Assembly: GCF_014205215.1 (NCBI RefSeq)
Contig: NZ_JACHNC010000001.1
Span: 7,560,501-7,624,500 of the forward strand
DNA from: Actinoplanes lobatus
Lineage (GTDB): Bacteria > Actinomycetota > Actinomycetes > Mycobacteriales > Micromonosporaceae
Length of the DNA: 64,000 nucleotides
Direction of reading: 5' to 3'
Shown: positions 35,095 through 44,007 of the stretch, one piece after another
How positions within the stretch are numbered: the first letter of the stretch is position 1
Layout of the letters: the number at the start of each line of letters is the position of its first letter
The notes under the pieces: model-generated
Database searches by the model: none
Told to the model about the DNA's origin: nothing
Seen by the model: the letters and a program-made list of their open reading frames with translations, nothing else
Made by a program: the position numbers and the translations under genes

Positions 35095-35310
35095 CTACTC
35101 GCCGGCCCAGGTCAGGCCGTGCCCGGTGAGGGCCTCGGACAGCAGACGGATCGCTTTCGGCCCGACCCCGTGCATCGCCAGCAGCTCGGCCGGCCGATGG
35201 GTGGCCACCTGGGCGAGGGTGGTGATGCCGGCGGCCAGCAGGGCGCTGTTGGCGGGCCGCCCGATCGGTGGCAGGTCGCCGATCCTCGCCGGCGCATCGC
35301 GGGTGCTCAC
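35095..35310 (-). CDS. small helix-hairpin-helix protein
   Basis: 71 aa, GTG start. IGRPANSALLAAGITTLAQV followed by LLAMHGVGPKAIRLLSEAL is a helix-hairpin-helix pattern resembling the alpha-CTD of RNA polymerase and other DNA-binding HhH modules. It sits 21 bp behind the FAD monooxygenase gene on the same strand. DNA binding is inferred from the fold. Confidence 0.7.
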   Translation of the reverse strand: MSTRDAPARIGDLPPIGRPANSALLAAGITTLAQVATHRPAELLAMHGVGPKAIRLLSEALTGHGLTWAGE

Positions 35311-35331
35311 CCGGACACGATAGCCGGGAGC

Positions 35332-36399
35332 TCATGCCGCCCGGCCCATCCAGCGGGCGGCGACGTTGCGGGTCGTCAGGCCGAGCCGGGTGGCGGGGAC
35401 GAGCATGCCGGCGGCCAGCCCGACGCGCCGCTGCTTGGGCATGACCAGCTTCCGGTGCTCGGTCTCGTAACCGCGCAGCGCCTCCTCCACCCGGCCCGGG
35501 CTGCCGGCGAGGGCGTGCGCCAGCGTGTGCGCCGCCGTCATCGCGAGCGTCGACCCGTCGCCGAGCAGGGACAGACTGGAGGCCGCATCCCCGAGCAGCG
35601 TGACCCGCCCGCTGCTCCAAGCGGGCAGGCTGACCCGGCTGACCGAGTCGAGGAACAGCTCGTCGCTGCCCACCGCCAGCTCCAGCAGCGCGGGCACCCG
35701 CCAGCCGGCCCCCGCATAGGCCGCGGCCAGCCCCTCCCGGCTGATCCGCTCGCTGCGGAAGATGAACGCGGCGACCGCCGACCCGCGCGCCGGATGGATC
35801 GACACCAGCCGCCCGGGCGTGTTGAACAGCAGCACCTCATCCGGATTCTCGGCGGGCTCGCCGAGCGGCACGGTCGCCACCCCGAGCCCGATCGGCCGCA
35901 CGAACCGTGACTCCGGCCCGAACGCGAGCCGCCGCACCGTCGAATGCAGCCCGTCGGCACCGACGACCAGGTCGAACCGTCGTGGTGCGGCCCTCTCGAA
36001 GGTCACCTCCACCCCGCCCGGCTCCTGGCTCATCGCGGTGATGGTGTCGTCGAGGATCAGCTCGGCGTCGTCGCGCACCGCTTCGGCGAGGATCGTCGCG
36101 AGATCGCTGCGGGGGATCTCGACCTCGCCGCCCCGGCTGGGCATGGCGATCCGGGCGATCGGCCGCCCACGGGGATCGAGGACCCGCATGGCGCTCGCGT
36201 GGGTGGCGGCCGCCCGCAGCCGGGGCAGGATGCCCATCCGTTCGGCGACGGCCACCGCGGGCCCGCGGACGTCGACCGGGTTGCCGCCGGAGCGCAGCCC
36301 GGCGGCCCGCTCCACGAGAGTCACCTGCCAGCCGTGCCGGACCAGCCAGAACGCCAGAGTCGGGCCGGCCACTCCGGCCCCGGAGATGAGTGCCTTCAT
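35332..36399 (-). CDS. FAD-dependent monooxygenase
   Basis: 355 aa, ATG 36399. The dinucleotide motif GAGVAGPTLAFWLVRHG is at the N-terminus, the DG motif DLVVGADGLHSTVR is near residue 155, and the GD motif VTLLGDAASSLSLLGDG near 275. These define PHBH-type flavin monooxygenases (TetX/aromatic hydroxylase class). It is divergent from a TetR gene with a long palindrome between them, so it is probably induced by its substrate or a related toxic compound. Confidence 0.92.
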   Translation of the reverse strand: MKALISGAGVAGPTLAFWLVRHGWQVTLVERAAGLRSGGNPVDVRGPAVAVAERMGILPRLRAAATHASAMRVLDPRGRPIARIAMPSRGGEVEIPRSDLATILAEAVRDDAELILDDTITAMSQEPGGVEVTFERAAPRRFDLVVGADGLHSTVRRLAFGPESRFVRPIGLGVATVPLGEPAENPDEVLLFNTPGRLVSIHPARGSAVAAFIFRSERISREGLAAAYAGAGWRVPALLELAVGSDELFLDSVSRVSLPAWSSGRVTLLGDAASSLSLLGDGSTLAMTAAHTLAHALAGSPGRVEEALRGYETEHRKLVMPKQRRVGLAAGMLVPATRLGLTTRNVAARWMGRAA

Positions 36400-36424
36400 G
36401 TCCACGACGTTAGCCGCATCGAGT

Positions 36425-36451
36425 GCAATTCTGCAACGCGTGCAGATTTGC
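36425..36451. promoter_or_regulatory. TetR operator between monooxygenase and regulator
   Basis: Arms GCAATTCTGCA and TGCAGATTTGC around ACGCG: 10 of 11 bases pair. It lies 26 bp from the monooxygenase start and 21 bp from the tetR start, placed to control both. Confidence 0.75.
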
Positions 36452-36471
36452 GATGGGTGCATAATGGCGGC

Positions 36472-37098
36472 ATGGCGTCTCTTCGTGATCGCAAACGCGC
36501 CCGCACCCGGCAGGCTCTGGTCGAGGTGGCGGCCGAGCTGTTCGAGCGGCAGGGCTATGACGAGACGACGGTCGCGCAGATCGCGGCCGGGGCGGAGATC
36601 GGCACCCGCACGTTCTTCAGCTACTTCCCAGGTAAGGAACACCTGGTCTTCCCGGAGTCCGACGATCGGGTGCACGCCGCCCTCGAGGCGATCGACCGGC
36701 GCACCCCGGAGGACGGCCCGGCCGAGGTGCTGCTGCGGGCGCTGCGCCGGGTCGGCGACGACAGCGACGACATGAGCGGCCGCCTGGCGGCGCTGCGGCT
36801 GCGGCTGATCCGCGAGGTCCCCGCCGTGCAGGGGCTGTCGTTGCGGATCCAGCTGGACGCGCAGCGGCAGATCGCCGCGCATCTGGCGGCGGCCTTCCCG
36901 GAGCGGCTGGACGAGGTGCGGGCGGCCGCGTTGACCGGGGCGTTCGTGGGCGCGGTGACCGGCGCCCTGCAGGTGCTGCTGGAGCGTGCGGAGCGTCGCG
37001 ACGATCCGGCCGTCGTGCAACGGGCGGTTCAGGAGGCGGTCGACGCGGCGCTCGCCCCGTGGTTCAGCGGGGCTGCACCTGACCGGTCAGGTCACTGA
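36472..37098 (+). CDS. TetR-family regulator
   Basis: 208 aa, ATG 36472. HTH: TTVAQIAAGAEIGTRTFFSYF. The C-terminal ligand domain has the form common in regulators next to flavin monooxygenases. Divergent from the monooxygenase and probably its repressor. Its last 35 bp overlap the converging DUF6882 gene. Confidence 0.92.
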   Translation: MASLRDRKRARTRQALVEVAAELFERQGYDETTVAQIAAGAEIGTRTFFSYFPGKEHLVFPESDDRVHAALEAIDRRTPEDGPAEVLLRALRRVGDDSDDMSGRLAALRLRLIREVPAVQGLSLRIQLDAQRQIAAHLAAAFPERLDEVRAAALTGAFVGAVTGALQVLLERAERRDDPAVVQRAVQEAVDAALAPWFSGAAPDRSGH

Positions 37099-37729
37099 CC
37101 CGGCCCAGGTGGTCGAAGCTGACACGAACCGTCGAGTTGTCCGGGTGCCGGCCCACCACGCCGCCGGGGGTGTCGTCGACCCGCCAGCCCTGCTGCTTGA
37201 GGAAGGACACCACGACCGTCCGATGGTCGACCGCGAAGGCCTGCAACACCTGTCCGAGGACGGCGAAGGTGCGCTCGGGCGGGACCGCTCCGCGTACCCG
37301 GGAAGGAAGGTTCTCGAGGTGGAAGAAGATCGCGCCGCCCTGGTAGGCGCCACGGTAGTAGGAACGCCCGGTCAGGCCGGAGGCGACCAGCGCGATGCGG
37401 TGGCCGTCGGTGCGGTCCAGGCGCAGCGCCGGTTCGGTGAACTCGCGGATGTTGTGGATGCGCCCGTGTTCGCGCAGCCACCCGGCGAGTTCCAGCAGGT
37501 GCGGGGAGACGCCGGCGCTCTGATTGGCCCACGCCCACAACCAGGTGCCGTCCGTGTGACTCTCCGTGCCCAGCAGCTGGATGGGGTAGCGAAGATCGTT
37601 GCCGAACGTCACCATGCCCGCATTCAGGTCGAGCTGCCAGCCACGCTCGCCGAGCAGGTCGGCGAGCGCGAGCTGCCGAGCCATGCCGGTGGCGACATGC
37701 TGGGCGAACAGGTCATCGAACGAGGACAC
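37064..37729 (-). CDS. DUF6882-like protein
   Basis: 221 aa, ATG start. The opening FDDLFAQHVATGMARQLALADLLGE and the LLGTESHTDGTWLWAWAN segment are characteristic of a family of actinobacterial proteins (DUF6882-like) with no known role. Mostly alpha/beta, soluble, no signal peptide. The gene overlaps the tetR 3' end by 35 bp tail to tail, so antisense transcription there is expected. Confidence 0.75.
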   Translation of the reverse strand: MSSFDDLFAQHVATGMARQLALADLLGERGWQLDLNAGMVTFGNDLRYPIQLLGTESHTDGTWLWAWANQSAGVSPHLLELAGWLREHGRIHNIREFTEPALRLDRTDGHRIALVASGLTGRSYYRGAYQGGAIFFHLENLPSRVRGAVPPERTFAVLGQVLQAFAVDHRTVVVSFLKQQGWRVDDTPGGVVGRHPDNSTVRVSFDHLGRVSDLTGQVQPR

Positions 37730-37820
37730 GTACCGGCCTTTCGATCAAGGTAGCCGGTGCAGTGTGACATGCGGGTCCGCCGGTACCGACCGCCTGGGTC
37801 GGCACCGGCGCCGTCGGATC

Positions 37821-39356
37821 TCAGACAACCGGGAAGGGAACCCGGTCCTGAGCGCACCTGGTGCCCTTCGGAGGGAGGTCGCCATCAAGCAGATAACGGG
37901 TATACCAGCTGGTAACACACGCGCTGTAGTTGCTGGTGTGACCGAAGCCGTCGAGCGTCAGCAACCGTGCGTTACCGAGCTGACGGGTCATCCGGACCGC
38001 GAAGTCGAGCCGGGTCGCCGGGTCGTAGGTCGGGTTCACGACCAGGACCGTCTTCGCGGTCCGGCGGTTCCACGGCCCGTCGTACGCCTCGGTGATCTTC
38101 GGCCAGGTGGCGCAGCCGACCTCGCTGAAGGCCTCCGCCCGGCCGAACGTCGGATGGGCCTTCTCGAAGGCCGCCGCGAACCCGGGATAGAGCGCCGGGT
38201 TCCGCGGCAGCGGAGCGTCCACGCAGTTCACCGCGAACGACGCGTCGGTGCTGGTGTAGCTGTAGGCGTCGTCGGAGAGCCAGCCCCGCGCCGGCGGGGC
38301 CGAGGGCAGCTCGACCCCGGCGGCCCGCAGCGCGTCCGGGTCACCGAAGACCAGGTCGTAGACCTCCTGGATCTGCTGCGCGGCGTCCGGGAAGCTCGCC
38401 ACGTTGTAGAGAATCTGCCCGGTGAACCCGGTCAGGTCGTCGAGGGTGATCGTCCCCAGGCCCGGGATCTCCACCGGCCCTTCCCGGAGCCGGTCCCGCA
38501 GCCGGTCGAACTTCGCCCGCGCGCCACCGGAGAGCGCGCACGCGGCCCCGGCCTTGTCGCACTCGGAAAGGAACCCGTCCAGGGCGATCTCGAACCCACC
38601 GGCCCGCTCGAACTTGTTCGCAAGCCGGTGGTTGGTCCGCTGATCCGGGTCGACGTTGCCGTCCAGGATGACCGCCCGCACCCTCGTCGGGAACAGGTTG
38701 GCGTAGGTCGCGCCGATCAGCGTCCCGTAGGAGTACCCGATGTAGGTCAGCCGGTCGTCCCCGGCGCCCTGCCGCAGCAGATCGAGGTCCTTCGCCACGT
38801 TGAGCGTGCTCATGTGCCCCAGCAGCGGCCCGATGTTGTCCGCGCAGGCCGCGGTGTAATCCCGGTTGGCCGCCAGCGTGCCCGCGATCTGCTCCCGGGT
38901 GATCGGCACGCCGGTCATCCGCGCGAACAGCGCCTCGGCCTCGGCGTCGGTCGCGAAACACTGAATCGGGTCACTCCCCCCGATCCCGCGCGGATCAAAC
39001 CCGACCAGGTCGAACCGGGCGAGCACCTCCGGCGACGCGATCCGGGCCGCGGCACGCACCATGTTGCGCCCGGCGCCGCCCGGCCCACCGGGATTGACGA
39101 AGATGGTGCCGATCCGGTGTGCCGGATCCCCGGCCGGCCGCCGCGACAGCGCGATCGTGGTGGTCGCCCCACGCGGCCTGTCATGATCCAGCGGCACCTC
39201 GTAGGTGGCACAGTCGAACCCGATCAGCAGCGGCTCGGTGCACGCCGACCAGGAGAACGGTGGCGCCGTACCGCTCGCGGACGCCGCTTGCGGCGCGACG
39301 GCGACAGCGGAGACGAGAGCAAGCGCGGCGGTGACACGCACGGCGAGTCGTCGCAC
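37821..39356 (-). CDS. secreted alpha/beta hydrolase (tripeptidyl aminopeptidase-like)
   Basis: 511 aa from GTG 39356 (GGAAGGA upstream; the longer frame has no signal peptide at its start). The signal peptide is RRLAVRVTAALALVSAVAVA to about SASG. Landmarks: FVNPGGPGGAG oxyanion strand, GFDPRGIGGSDPIQC, nucleophile elbow GYSYGT, Asp in VNPTYDPATR and His in DGFGHTSNY. The C-terminal TAP-like segment matches Streptomyces tripeptidyl aminopeptidases/SlpD-type enzymes. It is exported and probably cleaves short peptides from N-termini. Confidence 0.92.
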   Translation of the reverse strand: MRRLAVRVTAALALVSAVAVAPQAASASGTAPPFSWSACTEPLLIGFDCATYEVPLDHDRPRGATTTIALSRRPAGDPAHRIGTIFVNPGGPGGAGRNMVRAAARIASPEVLARFDLVGFDPRGIGGSDPIQCFATDAEAEALFARMTGVPITREQIAGTLAANRDYTAACADNIGPLLGHMSTLNVAKDLDLLRQGAGDDRLTYIGYSYGTLIGATYANLFPTRVRAVILDGNVDPDQRTNHRLANKFERAGGFEIALDGFLSECDKAGAACALSGGARAKFDRLRDRLREGPVEIPGLGTITLDDLTGFTGQILYNVASFPDAAQQIQEVYDLVFGDPDALRAAGVELPSAPPARGWLSDDAYSYTSTDASFAVNCVDAPLPRNPALYPGFAAAFEKAHPTFGRAEAFSEVGCATWPKITEAYDGPWNRRTAKTVLVVNPTYDPATRLDFAVRMTRQLGNARLLTLDGFGHTSNYSACVTSWYTRYLLDGDLPPKGTRCAQDRVPFPVV

Positions 39357-39761
39357 GGGAGGTCCTTCCGACGAGGAGACAGGACCTCCGCACTCTCTCA
39401 CGCATTCAAATCAATCACTGTCAGGGAAAAACCCTTAAGACCCGTTTCCGGTACGGGCTACGTGAGCCGTGGCTACCGGACCCGCGAGCCCCTGCCCACT
39501 CCCGGCCGCAACGCGCCCGCCGGGGGTGAATAGGTTTATTCGGACAATATAACCGGATAATTTTTTATGTCGGGAATATGTGGACTTCTTCGAGGTGTGC
39601 ATGCCCTCAGAATGCCCCTCGTGATCATTTTGGGGAAGAGGCCGCTGAAGTTGCTCTCGGCAGCAAGCGCGGCACCGTGAATCGGTGATTCCAGGCGTTG
39701 ATTCTTGGTGTTGATTCCACACCTTACCGTGAAGTTAGGTATCGATGATGATGGAGGCATC
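39357..39761. other. 405-bp AT-richer intergenic stretch
   Basis: Base composition drops clearly (for example GAATAGGTTTATTCGGACAATATAACC near 39530 and TTTTTTATG near 39560). No ORF on either strand looks like a protein. It starts a lower-GC segment that runs through the DUF6082 gene to the IS701 element, and it must hold promoters for both flanking genes. Confidence 0.55.
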
Positions 39762-40457
39762 GTGATCAAAATTCACGGTCGGCGGCCCAGACGGAACCTA
39801 GCGATCATCCTCATGGCATTTTTGCTTTTAGCGGGCTTCATGATGTCACCCTTCCTGTTGGGGTACATCGGAGCCCACTCGCCGGAAACCTGGAACCATC
39901 TCAGCGATGTCGGCCAGTCCTACGGATTCGCATCGGCCTTTCTCTCGGCGATCGCCCTGCTCGTGGTCTCCGTGTCCGTTTCCATGCAAGCCCGGCAGTA
40001 CGGCCTGATGCAGCATCAGATTCTCCGGTCCATGCAGGCCGAGGTCCTGAACCTAGCCATGACGAACGCGGACCCTCTGATGGCGTGTTATGGGGCTGCC
40101 TCGGTTGAGGATTCCCGAAAATTGCAGCAGTGGCTGTTCCTCACCTACCGAGCCAGGTATTGGCTGCTTATGTACGAGGCCGGCGAGATTTCCGAGGACG
40201 ATTTGAGGATAGAATACGCCCCAGAGATCTACGGTAACACGGTCGCTCGCGAGTGGTGGTCATTCGCGAGGATCATCTGGGTCCAGTCGCGCACTTCCGC
40301 AGGTATGCGGACAGTCGGTCGTATTTTCGATGAAGAACTGGCCCGTTTTGCGGACAACGATGGTGTGCAGGACGTGCCGGTCACTGAATTGCACCGGATC
40401 CGCGTACATTGTGAGCAGGAGGCCACGCCCACCGATGGTGCCGTTGCGTCGTCCTGA
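39762..40457 (+). CDS. DUF6082-like two-span membrane protein
   Basis: 231 aa from GTG 39762, with GGAGG 4 nt upstream; an earlier in-frame start at 39705 lacks a ribosome site. Two hydrophobic segments (LAIILMAFLLLAGFMMSPFLLGYI and FLSAIALLVVSVSVSM) precede a cytosolic helical domain with REWWSFARIIW. This matches DUF6082 proteins of actinobacteria, which have no known function. Codon use is clearly less GC-rich than in the neighbours, a sign of horizontal transfer; the adjoining IS elements agree. Confidence 0.75.
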   Translation: MIKIHGRRPRRNLAIILMAFLLLAGFMMSPFLLGYIGAHSPETWNHLSDVGQSYGFASAFLSAIALLVVSVSVSMQARQYGLMQHQILRSMQAEVLNLAMTNADPLMACYGAASVEDSRKLQQWLFLTYRARYWLLMYEAGEISEDDLRIEYAPEIYGNTVAREWWSFARIIWVQSRTSAGMRTVGRIFDEELARFADNDGVQDVPVTELHRIRVHCEQEATPTDGAVASS

Positions 40458-40621
40458 CTCGGGTCCGGGATCCCTGCCGTTTGCACCCCGGCAAAGTCAT
40501 CAGATGATTCCCAGGAGTTCAGCAGGTGGGCGCTGTCCCAGGCGGGATGGGGTTGGCTGCGGCGATGTGAGCAGGCTCCTGTCCAGGGTTGCGGTAGCCG
40601 GCGGATCATCGCTTCGGACGG

Positions 40622-40625
40622 CTAA
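40622..40625 (+). repeat. left CTAA target-site duplication of the IS701 element
   Basis: CTAA directly before the left inverted repeat; the matching copy is at 42074-42077. Four-base CTAR duplications are typical of IS701-family insertions. Confidence 0.9.
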
Positions 40626-42073
40626 TACGGCAGCCGCCATTCGTGATCATGGCTGGAGTTCGAGGGTGAGGCGGCGGGCGTAGTGAGCTCGTCTGGCTCG
40701 TGCTTGGTGGCGGCGTCGCCAATGTGACCAGCGCAAACGGTAGGCGATGCTGCGCGTCGGCCGAATCAGTAGGACGTTGATCAGGCGGCGGATCTCGTTG
40801 ACGGTCAGGTCGATCATGTCGGGCTGAGCGGGACGGTCCGCCGATCGGGCGTCGGCGGTACAGATCGCGAGGACCGCGAGCGCTGCCAGGGCAAGGGTGG
40901 TGAACCGGTGCCAGGACGTCCAGCGGCGGACCTGGTGCTGGTCCAGCCCGACCTGCCCTTTTCCGGCCTGAAAACTCTCTTCCACGATCCACCGAACTCC
41001 GGCCACGCGGACCAGCTGGGCGAGTGTGACCGGGCCCGGTGCCCAGCAGCGGTAGAAGGCCAGCTCACCGGTGGTGTTGTTGCGGCGGATCAGCAGGCTG
41101 TGCCGGCCGTCGTCGTCGGGATCACCGTCAGCGCCGACGTCGGCCAGCCAGGCCCAGTCGTAGAACCGTGGGCCTTTCGAGCCCTCGCCGGCGCTGCGCC
41201 GGGTCCAGCCGGTGGCGGGCAGATCGGCAGCCAGCCGGTCAGCGCGGCAGCGGATTTTCCCGCTGTCGATCGGCACGAGGTGATCGCAGGAGACCGCCAG
41301 GACGTAACCAAGGCGGAGTTCGCGCAGCTCACTGCGGAGTCGGGTGTTGTTGCCGTACGCCTCGTCCGCGGCGACCCACCGGGCCGGGACCAGGGCATTC
41401 ACGGCGGCGGTGATCATGTCGTCGGCCAGCTCGGACCTGGTGGCGAACGTGATCTTTTCCGGGATCCCGGCCTGCTCGCACCGCCCGCGGTCGTCGGTCC
41501 AGGACTTCGGCAAGTAGATCCTGCGGTCGATCAGGGCGTGACCGTGTCTGCTCGCATAGGCCAGGAACACTCCGACCTGCGCGTTCTCGATCCGCCCAGC
41601 GGTTCCGGTGTATTGACGCTGGACACCGACCGAGTGCACGCCCTTCTTCAGATCGCCGGTCTCGTCGACGACGAGGACACCGTCGGGGTCACCGAGCCGG
41701 TCGACGACGACCTGACGCACGTCGTCACGCACCGCGTCGGCGTCCCACTTGGCCCGGTAGAGCAACCTTTGCATCGCATCCGGCCGGGCATGTCCGGCCT
41801 GCTCAGCGACCTGCCAGCAGGTCTTAATCTCCAGGTCGGCGAGCAGTCCGGTGACGAACCCGCCCGCCGCCCGGCGAGGCTCTACCCGGCAGAACCGGCC
41901 GGCGAACGAGTCGATGACCAGGTCGATGGTTCGTCGCCACTGGGCAGGCTCTACGCTGTGGCTCTCGGCCACCGCAAGGTCTGATGTTGTGTCCACAACG
42001 CACAGACGATCATGCGGTGGCCGTCCTCGTTCCCGCGGGATCCGAGGTCACCTCACGAACGGCGGCTGCCGTA
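40626..42073 (-). mobile_element. complete IS701-family insertion sequence, 1,448 bp
   Basis: Ends: TACGGCAGCCGCCATTCGTG(A) on the left and its inverted copy with G for A at position 14 on the right, 20 of 21 matching. The element is flanked by the direct repeat CTAA at 40622-40625 and 42074-42077. A single intact transposase fills it. Both ends and the duplication being intact indicate a recent, probably still active insertion. Confidence 0.93.
40647..41996 (-). CDS. IS701-family transposase
   Basis: 449 aa from GTG 41996. DDE residues typical of IS701/IS4: VLVVDETGDLKKG (first Asp), WVAADEAYGNN (second Asp) and VRWIVEESFQAGKGQVGLDQ (Glu in the YREK-like signature). Length is normal for the family and no frameshift is seen. 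It lies inside complete inverted repeats. Confidence 0.95.
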   Translation of the reverse strand: MDTTSDLAVAESHSVEPAQWRRTIDLVIDSFAGRFCRVEPRRAAGGFVTGLLADLEIKTCWQVAEQAGHARPDAMQRLLYRAKWDADAVRDDVRQVVVDRLGDPDGVLVVDETGDLKKGVHSVGVQRQYTGTAGRIENAQVGVFLAYASRHGHALIDRRIYLPKSWTDDRGRCEQAGIPEKITFATRSELADDMITAAVNALVPARWVAADEAYGNNTRLRSELRELRLGYVLAVSCDHLVPIDSGKIRCRADRLAADLPATGWTRRSAGEGSKGPRFYDWAWLADVGADGDPDDDGRHSLLIRRNNTTGELAFYRCWAPGPVTLAQLVRVAGVRWIVEESFQAGKGQVGLDQHQVRRWTSWHRFTTLALAALAVLAICTADARSADRPAQPDMIDLTVNEIRRLINVLLIRPTRSIAYRLRWSHWRRRHQARARRAHYARRLTLELQP

Positions 42074-42077
42074 CTAA
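42074..42077 (+). repeat. right CTAA target-site duplication of the IS701 element
   Basis: Direct repeat of the CTAA at 40622-40625, immediately after the right inverted repeat. Confidence 0.9.
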
Positions 42078-42220
42078 GCGCGTAGCCAAGAGGTTCTGCG
42101 CGTAACGGCGTCGTCGGGCGAGCGCGCTCGGTTATAGGGACATAGCGATAGAAAAACCTCGTCGTGGGTTCGGATCAGGTTTCCGCACAAGACCGAAACC
42201 CCGACGAGGTCACCGCCAGT

Positions 42221-42905
42221 ATGCGCCCTGCGCACGTCTACGCCCGGATCCCGGCCGAGCAACACACCGAACTGATTTCCGCCCTGCACGGACCCTGGCG
42301 CACCGCCACCCGCATGATGATCGTCGTGCTCTCCGCCGTGGGATGGCTGGCCGCCGAGATCGCCGACCTGCTGCACTACGACCCGGCCACCGTGCGCCGA
42401 TGGATCGCCCGCCACCAGACCGAAGGCCCGACCGGCCCCGCAGCGGGCCTGCCCCGCAAAGGCAGTCCACGTCTCGGCGAACGCATCCACCGGCTCCTGC
42501 AGACCCCGAAAGCCTGGACCACCGCCCGCCTTTGGCGAGCCTTCGGCCGGCCGAAGATCAGCCTCACCACGTCCGCGAACAAGCCCGCTGGTCACGACCC
42601 CGACTGATCGCCAAGAGCGACCCCGACCACGACCAGATCTGCGCCGACATTCGCCAGCACGTCGCCGCTCTCCCCGCCAGCGCGGTCGTACTCGCCGAAG
42701 GTGAAACCCACCTCGACCTGCAGGACAACCCGCCGAACGAATCTGGGCCGCCCTGAAACAGAAGGTCGCCAACATCGCACCCGCCACCATGGCCGACCGC
42801 GTCCGCCGGGCCCACGCCTTCTTCCGCTACCGCACCAACACCCAGAACCTCACCCCGGCTCTCCGACGGTTACAGACAAGACTTCGGAGGCAGGCGCTTA
42901 GCCGG
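42221..42905 (+). pseudogene. degraded IS630-family transposase
   Basis: The N-terminal HTH part from ATG 42221 is intact (AEIADLLHYDPATVRRWIARH; ARLWRAFGRP). Near 42570 a small deletion shifts the frame; REQARWSRPRLIAKSDPDHD continues in another frame to AVVLAEGETHLDL (first DDE Asp replaced by Gly-Glu context). A large internal deletion then joins it to the last part (RIWAALKQKVANIAPATMAD) in a third frame, and another shift precedes GYRQDFGG. The catalytic core is lost, so it is dead. Confidence 0.88.
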
Positions 42906-43096
42906 TGTTGGATTCCGCGTCGGGCCCGAGGGCCGGACAGTTCGGCGAGCGCCGGGATTAGCCCACCAGAAGGTGCGGGCACGGTCCGGGCCAGCACCGT
43001 CGTAGCAGGCGACGTACCCGCGTTCCCGATCAGACCCTTCTCACTCGAGCCGAGGATCCCACTCGGGTACCCTTGCCAACCAGAAAGGTGCATCCG

Positions 43097-43978
43097 ATGA
43101 GCGGCTCGTCCGACCCCTCGGGCCAGGCCACCGACGAACCCGTCGGCGTCGTCCTCGCCCGGTTGCGCAAGAGCAAGCGGATCCCCGGCCAGGCCCTCGG
43201 CGAACGCGTCGGGATGAGCCAGGCCAAGATCTCCCGGCTGGAGACCGGCGCCGTCGCCGCCGAACCCGCCGACGTACGCCTGCTCGCCGAGGAGCTCGGC
43301 CTCCCGCCCGACGAGGTCGACCAGCTCGTCACCCGCGCCGAACACGCCGACAACCGGCTCACCGACTGGCGGCCCGCCCACCTCGGCCTCGCCGAACGCC
43401 AGCGCGACCTGCGCCAGCTCGAGGTCTCCACCATGGAACACCGCGTCTTCCAGCCCGCGGTCGTGCCCGGCCTGCTCCAGACCAGCGAGTACGCCCGGGC
43501 CGTCATGTCCGACCTGCACACCGAGCTGGACGACGCCCGGGTCGCCGACTCCGCGGTCGCGGTCTCCGAGGCGGTCACCGCCCGCATGCACCGCAACCAG
43601 ATCCTGCTCCTGCCGGACCGCGCCTTCGTCTTCCTGATCACCGAAGCGGTCCTGCGCAACCGGATCGGCAGCCCCGCCGAGATGATCGCCCAGATCGGCC
43701 GAATCCGCGAGGTCGCCGCCTACCCGAACGTGACCCTGCGGCTCGTCCCCGACGACGCCGAGTGGCCCATCGCGCCCTACCACGGCTTCTACCTCGCCGA
43801 CGACCGCTGCGTCCTGGTCGACCTCTTCACCACCAGCATGGTCTCCCGCGGCCGCCGCATCGTCCGCAGCTACCGCCGGGTCTTCGACTCCATCGAGCGG
43901 GTCGCCACCACCGACGTCGAGCCCGCCCTGGACCGCTACCAGACCCACTACGCCCGCATGCTGCTCAACGCCGAGTGA
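43097..43978 (+). CDS. XRE-family regulator with DUF5753 domain
   Basis: 293 aa from ATG 43097 with AAAGG upstream. HTH: LGERVGMSQAKISRLETG. The DUF5753 domain follows (LEVSTMEHRVFQPAVVPGLLQTSEYA to the C-terminus). Such regulators occur in dozens of copies in mycelial actinomycetes and normally have a DUF397 partner gene; none is seen next to this one. It follows the IS630 remnant, so its partner may have been lost in rearrangement. Confidence 0.93.
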   Translation: MSGSSDPSGQATDEPVGVVLARLRKSKRIPGQALGERVGMSQAKISRLETGAVAAEPADVRLLAEELGLPPDEVDQLVTRAEHADNRLTDWRPAHLGLAERQRDLRQLEVSTMEHRVFQPAVVPGLLQTSEYARAVMSDLHTELDDARVADSAVAVSEAVTARMHRNQILLLPDRAFVFLITEAVLRNRIGSPAEMIAQIGRIREVAAYPNVTLRLVPDDAEWPIAPYHGFYLADDRCVLVDLFTTSMVSRGRRIVRSYRRVFDSIERVATTDVEPALDRYQTHYARMLLNAE

Positions 43979-44007
43979 CCACCCTGGACCGGTATGCTGC
44001 TCAACCC

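Noticed and set aside
39435..39769. Two overlapping minus-strand ORFs (95 and 77 codons) in the AT-rich gap
   Set aside because: No ribosome sites and no conserved-looking sequence; AT-richer DNA makes ATG starts frequent.
42152..42212. Inverted repeat CCTCGTCG...CGACGAGG upstream of the IS630 remnant
   Set aside because: Possibly the left end of the IS630 copy or a hairpin, but no matching right end was found, so I do not call element borders.
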